Below, piece by piece: positions 61,623-64,000 of a DNA stretch of 64,000 nt (position 1 is the first letter of the stretch; every line of letters begins with the position of its first letter). Made by a program: the position numbers and the translations under genes. The notes beneath the pieces are model-generated. The model saw nothing but the letters and a program-made list of their open reading frames with translations. It searched no databases and had not been told where the DNA came from. Source of the DNA: Nitrososphaeria archaeon (lineage in GTDB: Archaea > Thermoproteota > Nitrososphaeria > Nitrososphaerales > JANXEG01); NCBI GenBank assembly GCA_029775915.1, contig JARVKA010000001.1, forward strand, positions 224,594-288,593. The letters run 5' to 3'.

Positions 61623-62270
61623 ATGAAAGTGAATAGTAAAAATAGCATAACACTATCTCAAAAAATGGTTCTTAGTAGAATTTATTGTAATAGCATTACT
61701 GGATTTACGAATAGGGTTGAAGATTTGGCTGAACAACTTTTTTATGATGCGGATTATTTGAAGATGATTTGTAAAGATTTGAAGAATAAAGGTTTGATTA
61801 AAGAGATAAATGGAGAATATCAACTTACTGCGAAGGGAAGATCGGTGCTTACAGTTGTACTTACTGGTGGTGTTTTTGATATAATCCATCCTGGCCACAT
61901 ATATACTTTAGAATCGTCAAAAAAATTGGGCGATGTTTTAATCGTATCAGTAGCTAGAGATAAAACGGTAATAGAGAGTAAGGGTAGTAATCCAATGAAT
62001 CATGAGAAAGACAGGGTAAAATTGGTAAGCTCTTTAAAGTTTGTAGATGCAGCTATTTTGGGTAGTGAAAGTGATATTTTTGAAGTAGTCACTTTGGTTA
62101 AACCAGATATAATTACCATAGGTTATGATCAAAAGCACGATGAGCGGTTTTTAATTGAAGAGTCACGTAAAAGGGGCGTTATTGTAAAAGTAGTTAGATT
62201 AACCACACCAATCCCAAATATTAAAAGTTCTAAAATTAAAAAGGATATTGAGGTTATGAGGAGCTTTTAA
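61623..62270 (+). CDS. ribL: FAD synthase RibL with N-terminal winged helix
   Basis: The C-terminal part is the archaeal FAD synthetase: VVLTGGVFDIIHPGHIYTLE with the HxGH motif, VARDKTVIESKG and PDIITIGYDQKHDE. The N-terminal 75 residues are an added winged helix (NRVEDLAEQLFYDADYLKMI; GLIKEINGEYQLTAKG), as found in some archaea. It makes FAD from FMN and ATP. It converges on the riboflavin kinase gene, overlapping it by 17 bp. Confidence 0.93.
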   Translation: MKVNSKNSITLSQKMVLSRIYCNSITGFTNRVEDLAEQLFYDADYLKMICKDLKNKGLIKEINGEYQLTAKGRSVLTVVLTGGVFDIIHPGHIYTLESSKKLGDVLIVSVARDKTVIESKGSNPMNHEKDRVKLVSSLKFVDAAILGSESDIFEVVTLVKPDIITIGYDQKHDERFLIEESRKRGVIVKVVRLTTPIPNIKSSKIKKDIEVMRSF

Positions 62271-62961
62271 ACCAATTAACACTTGTGGAATATACTTTAA
62301 CCTTTATTAAATCACCATCTTTAAGATGGAGTTCCTTTCGAATTTGAATAGGTGCAATTATCTCAATTACTGAGTCATCGTAATGAGTCCTCTCTGAAAG
62401 TATTACTACACACTTTAGTGAATCATTAATAATAGCTGGAAAGCATTTTGCACCACCATAAGTTCTATATTGATCCTCAAAACCATCTATAGTAATTCCT
62501 GGATATCGATTTAACTCACGCTTCAATTCTCGATCAACACCAGGAATTAACCTTACGTTTAATGTGCCTGGATAAGGATCAAATCCTAATTTTTCAATAA
62601 ATTGGCGCCGATAACCATTGAGTGAGATGTAATACGCTCCTTCACGAAAACCTGAAAATACATAACCTTTAAATTCAAAAACTTTAGGGACTGCTTCCAA
62701 AATACTCTTCATTAATGAGTATATAGAGATAAGTGTTTCAACACCTTTATTAGTAAGCTTCACACTCCCCACTTTTCCATCTCTAATTCTTGTAATATAA
62801 CCTTCTTTCTCTAACTCACAAAGATGTTTTGAGGCTGCTTGTTGAGACTTTCTTAATCTCTTAGCCAATTCAATAGTACTTAATTGAATCGCCCGATCTT
62901 TCGCGCCCAATAAAAGCAATTCGAGAAGTGTTAAAAAGTGTGCTGGCTTAATCGATTTCAA
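62254..62961 (-). CDS. ribK: CTP-dependent riboflavin kinase with HTH domain (RbkR type)
   Basis: The C-terminal domain is the archaeal kinase that uses CTP: FKGYVFSGFREGAYYIS, GFDPYPGTLNVRL and IEIIAPIQIRKELHLKDGD. The N-terminal 85 residues are a winged helix (LSTIELAKRLRKSQQAASKHL). This is the RbkR plan, in which the HTH part controls vitamin B2 genes. Start TTG 62961. With RibL next to it, FMN and FAD formation are encoded side by side. Confidence 0.94.
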   Translation of the reverse strand: MKSIKPAHFLTLLELLLLGAKDRAIQLSTIELAKRLRKSQQAASKHLCELEKEGYITRIRDGKVGSVKLTNKGVETLISIYSLMKSILEAVPKVFEFKGYVFSGFREGAYYISLNGYRRQFIEKLGFDPYPGTLNVRLIPGVDRELKRELNRYPGITIDGFEDQYRTYGGAKCFPAIINDSLKCVVILSERTHYDDSVIEIIAPIQIRKELHLKDGDLIKVKVYSTSVNWFKSSS

Positions 62962-63607
62962 TTTTTCTCACACACTTCTTTGAAATTTTATGAGCTTCTT
63001 TAAGCACTATAGGGTATTCAATCCCTATATATTTTAAGATTTTTAAAATATCTCCAACCGCTACCTTATGACCCGGGCTTACATAATATGGTTTAGATCG
63101 ATTTGGTTTTACAACATAACCTACTTTTAAGCCATTTATCACTATAGGTGCAAAATTACCATTATACTCGCCTATTTTACCAATTAGAAGAGATTTTGCC
63201 ACACCGAGTGTAGGCTTATCCATTAATACACCAATAAAGACTGCAAGCCCAGCTTTTCTTGGATGGGCTAAACCATGACCATCTACCAATAAAAGATCTT
63301 GAGTATTCTTTAATTTATTCAAAGATTCGATCATTAAAGGTGCTTCACGCATAAATAAAAAACCGGGAATGTAAGGGAAGCTTGGTTGAGTAATATACGT
63401 TGATACTTCTAAAATTTCCTTCTTGCAATTATTCCAAATGACTGAAGCTGCGCAAGCCTTTCCATCGCTATACGCTACATCCAAACCACAAATATTCTCG
63501 ATGTTTTTAAGAGATAAAGGTGTAAGTTTAACACATTTTGCTATAATCTCTTGAATCTTAATGAGAAAGTTAAGTGTAGCTTTATCATAAAAAATTTTAT
63601 AACTCAT
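62948..63607 (-). CDS. nfi: Endonuclease V
   Basis: EndoV nicks DNA or RNA near deoxyinosine or inosine. The 219-residue protein has ICGLDVAYSDGKACAASVIW, PGFLFMREAPLM, LLLVDGHGLAHPRKAGLAVFIGV and PYYVSPGHKVAVGD, with the usual Asp and Glu ligands. ATG 63607. It overlaps the riboflavin kinase start by 14 bp. Confidence 0.96.
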   Translation of the reverse strand: MSYKIFYDKATLNFLIKIQEIIAKCVKLTPLSLKNIENICGLDVAYSDGKACAASVIWNNCKKEILEVSTYITQPSFPYIPGFLFMREAPLMIESLNKLKNTQDLLLVDGHGLAHPRKAGLAVFIGVLMDKPTLGVAKSLLIGKIGEYNGNFAPIVINGLKVGYVVKPNRSKPYYVSPGHKVAVGDILKILKYIGIEYPIVLKEAHKISKKCVRKIEID

Positions 63608-63609
63608 AG

Positions 63610-64000
63610 CTACTCACAATTACTTTCTTTAATCATTTGTGAAAATCGATCAATTGATTTGAGAATTTCGGAGCGCCTAATTTCTTCAGTTATCGCTGAT
63701 CGAGTCTCTTCAACAAGTATTCTCGCTACATCTAATTTTTTTCTTATTCCTCTTACCACATGCTCATATACTGCAAAAGGTGATAATAATGTATAAAGTT
63801 GCTCCATTATATTAAAAAACTCGAGTGCTTCATCACTTTTAGCCTCTCTAATTTTATCATAAATTAACCTCCTTAACTCACCTATCGTATCCAATAGGCC
63901 TAAAAGATATGATGCACCATTCACATTAAGAACTTTATGGGAAGGTATTGATTTTCTTAATACGATAGAGTATATAGTAAAAGCTTCAACATACTCACCT
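63610..64000 (-). CDS. Translin-family protein (5' end outside the window)
   Basis: The frame is open to the window edge, so the gene is 5'-truncated; at least 130 residues are visible. The sequence is helical with GASYLLGLLDTIGELRRLIYD and VVRGIRKKLDVARILVEETR, both characteristic of archaeal translin, a nucleic-acid-binding octamer-forming protein. It ends 2 bp before the endonuclease V start on the same strand, so the two may be co-transcribed. Confidence 0.85.
   Translation of the reverse strand, partial: GEYVEAFTIYSIVLRKSIPSHKVLNVNGASYLLGLLDTIGELRRLIYDKIREAKSDEALEFFNIMEQLYTLLSPFAVYEHVVRGIRKKLDVARILVEETRSAITEEIRRSEILKSIDRFSQMIKESNCE

Overview
The window is a low-GC archaeal chromosome segment. 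The archaeal signature is strong: a complete A-type ATP synthase gene set, eS1 and eL15 ribosomal proteins, NAC, an aMBF1-like factor, a proteasome beta subunit, a group II chaperonin-like gene, Pth2, glycerol-1-phosphate dehydrogenase, a Dph5 diphthine synthase, CTP-dependent riboflavin kinase, archaeal NMN adenylyltransferase and an intron-containing tRNA-Lys. Many genes start with TTG or GTG, and TATA-like boxes sit about 26 nt from several start codons, which suggests leaderless transcripts. Gene content (a beta subunit without the catalytic Thr, a tandem Lrp-type regulator, a translin-like gene, several branched-chain amino acid ABC transporters, F420 biosynthesis) fits a heterotrophic, probably thermophilic TACK-type lineage. 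I cannot place it further from sequence alone.

Layout. 1-1.6 kb: HflX (partial), aMBF1, PUA protein and NAC. 1.7-10.4 kb: the A-ATPase as two convergent units, F-H-E-A-B-D-C forward and I-K-small membrane protein reverse. Subunit C carries a recent 30-bp tandem expansion. 10.4-12.7 kb: a V4R sensor-like protein, a tiny secreted-peptide gene with its own operator-like promoter and terminator, and a tandem Lrp-like regulator. 13-19 kb: a Hrq1/MrfA-like helicase, then a metal ABC transporter with unusual ligand residues and an FmdE-domain protein. 19.2-21.6 kb: cofE-cofD-cofC for coenzyme F420. 22-27 kb: ribosomal and tRNA maintenance genes (eS1, YchF, eL15, TruD, Pth2) and NikR. 27.4-32 kb: a reverse-strand group of a degenerate chaperonin, a NicO-type Ni/Co transporter, a secreted anchored protein and an orphan LivM permease fused to a lamin-tail domain.

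32-42 kb: two branched-chain-amino-acid-type ABC transporters, each with binding protein, two permeases and two ATPases. 42-48 kb: an amino-acid catabolism block (Asp/Glu-racemase family, DadA-like FAD oxidase, ornithine cyclodeaminase family, sarcosine-oxidase-alpha/HcnA-B-like oxidoreductase) that plausibly works on what the transporters import. 48-54 kb: housekeeping and repair (MBL hydrolase, coiled-coil transglutaminase-like protein, endonuclease IV, proteasome beta, NadM, FKBP, G1P dehydrogenase). 54-60 kb: an accessory region with a third FAD oxidase, two convergent radical SAM proteins (one containing two kinds of ferredoxin domain), a decayed IS6-like element with intact inverted repeats and target duplication, and an MFS transporter. 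60-64 kb: tRNA-Lys(CTT), a Dph5-DUF357 fusion, RibL, HTH-riboflavin kinase, endonuclease V and a translin-like gene.

The observations I rate highest are the peptide gene unit at 11.35-11.58 kb, the LivM-lamin-tail fusion, the chaperonin paralog lacking catalytic Asp residues next to a nickel transporter, the ferredoxin-radical SAM fusion, and the noncanonical metal ABC transporter paired with FmdE.
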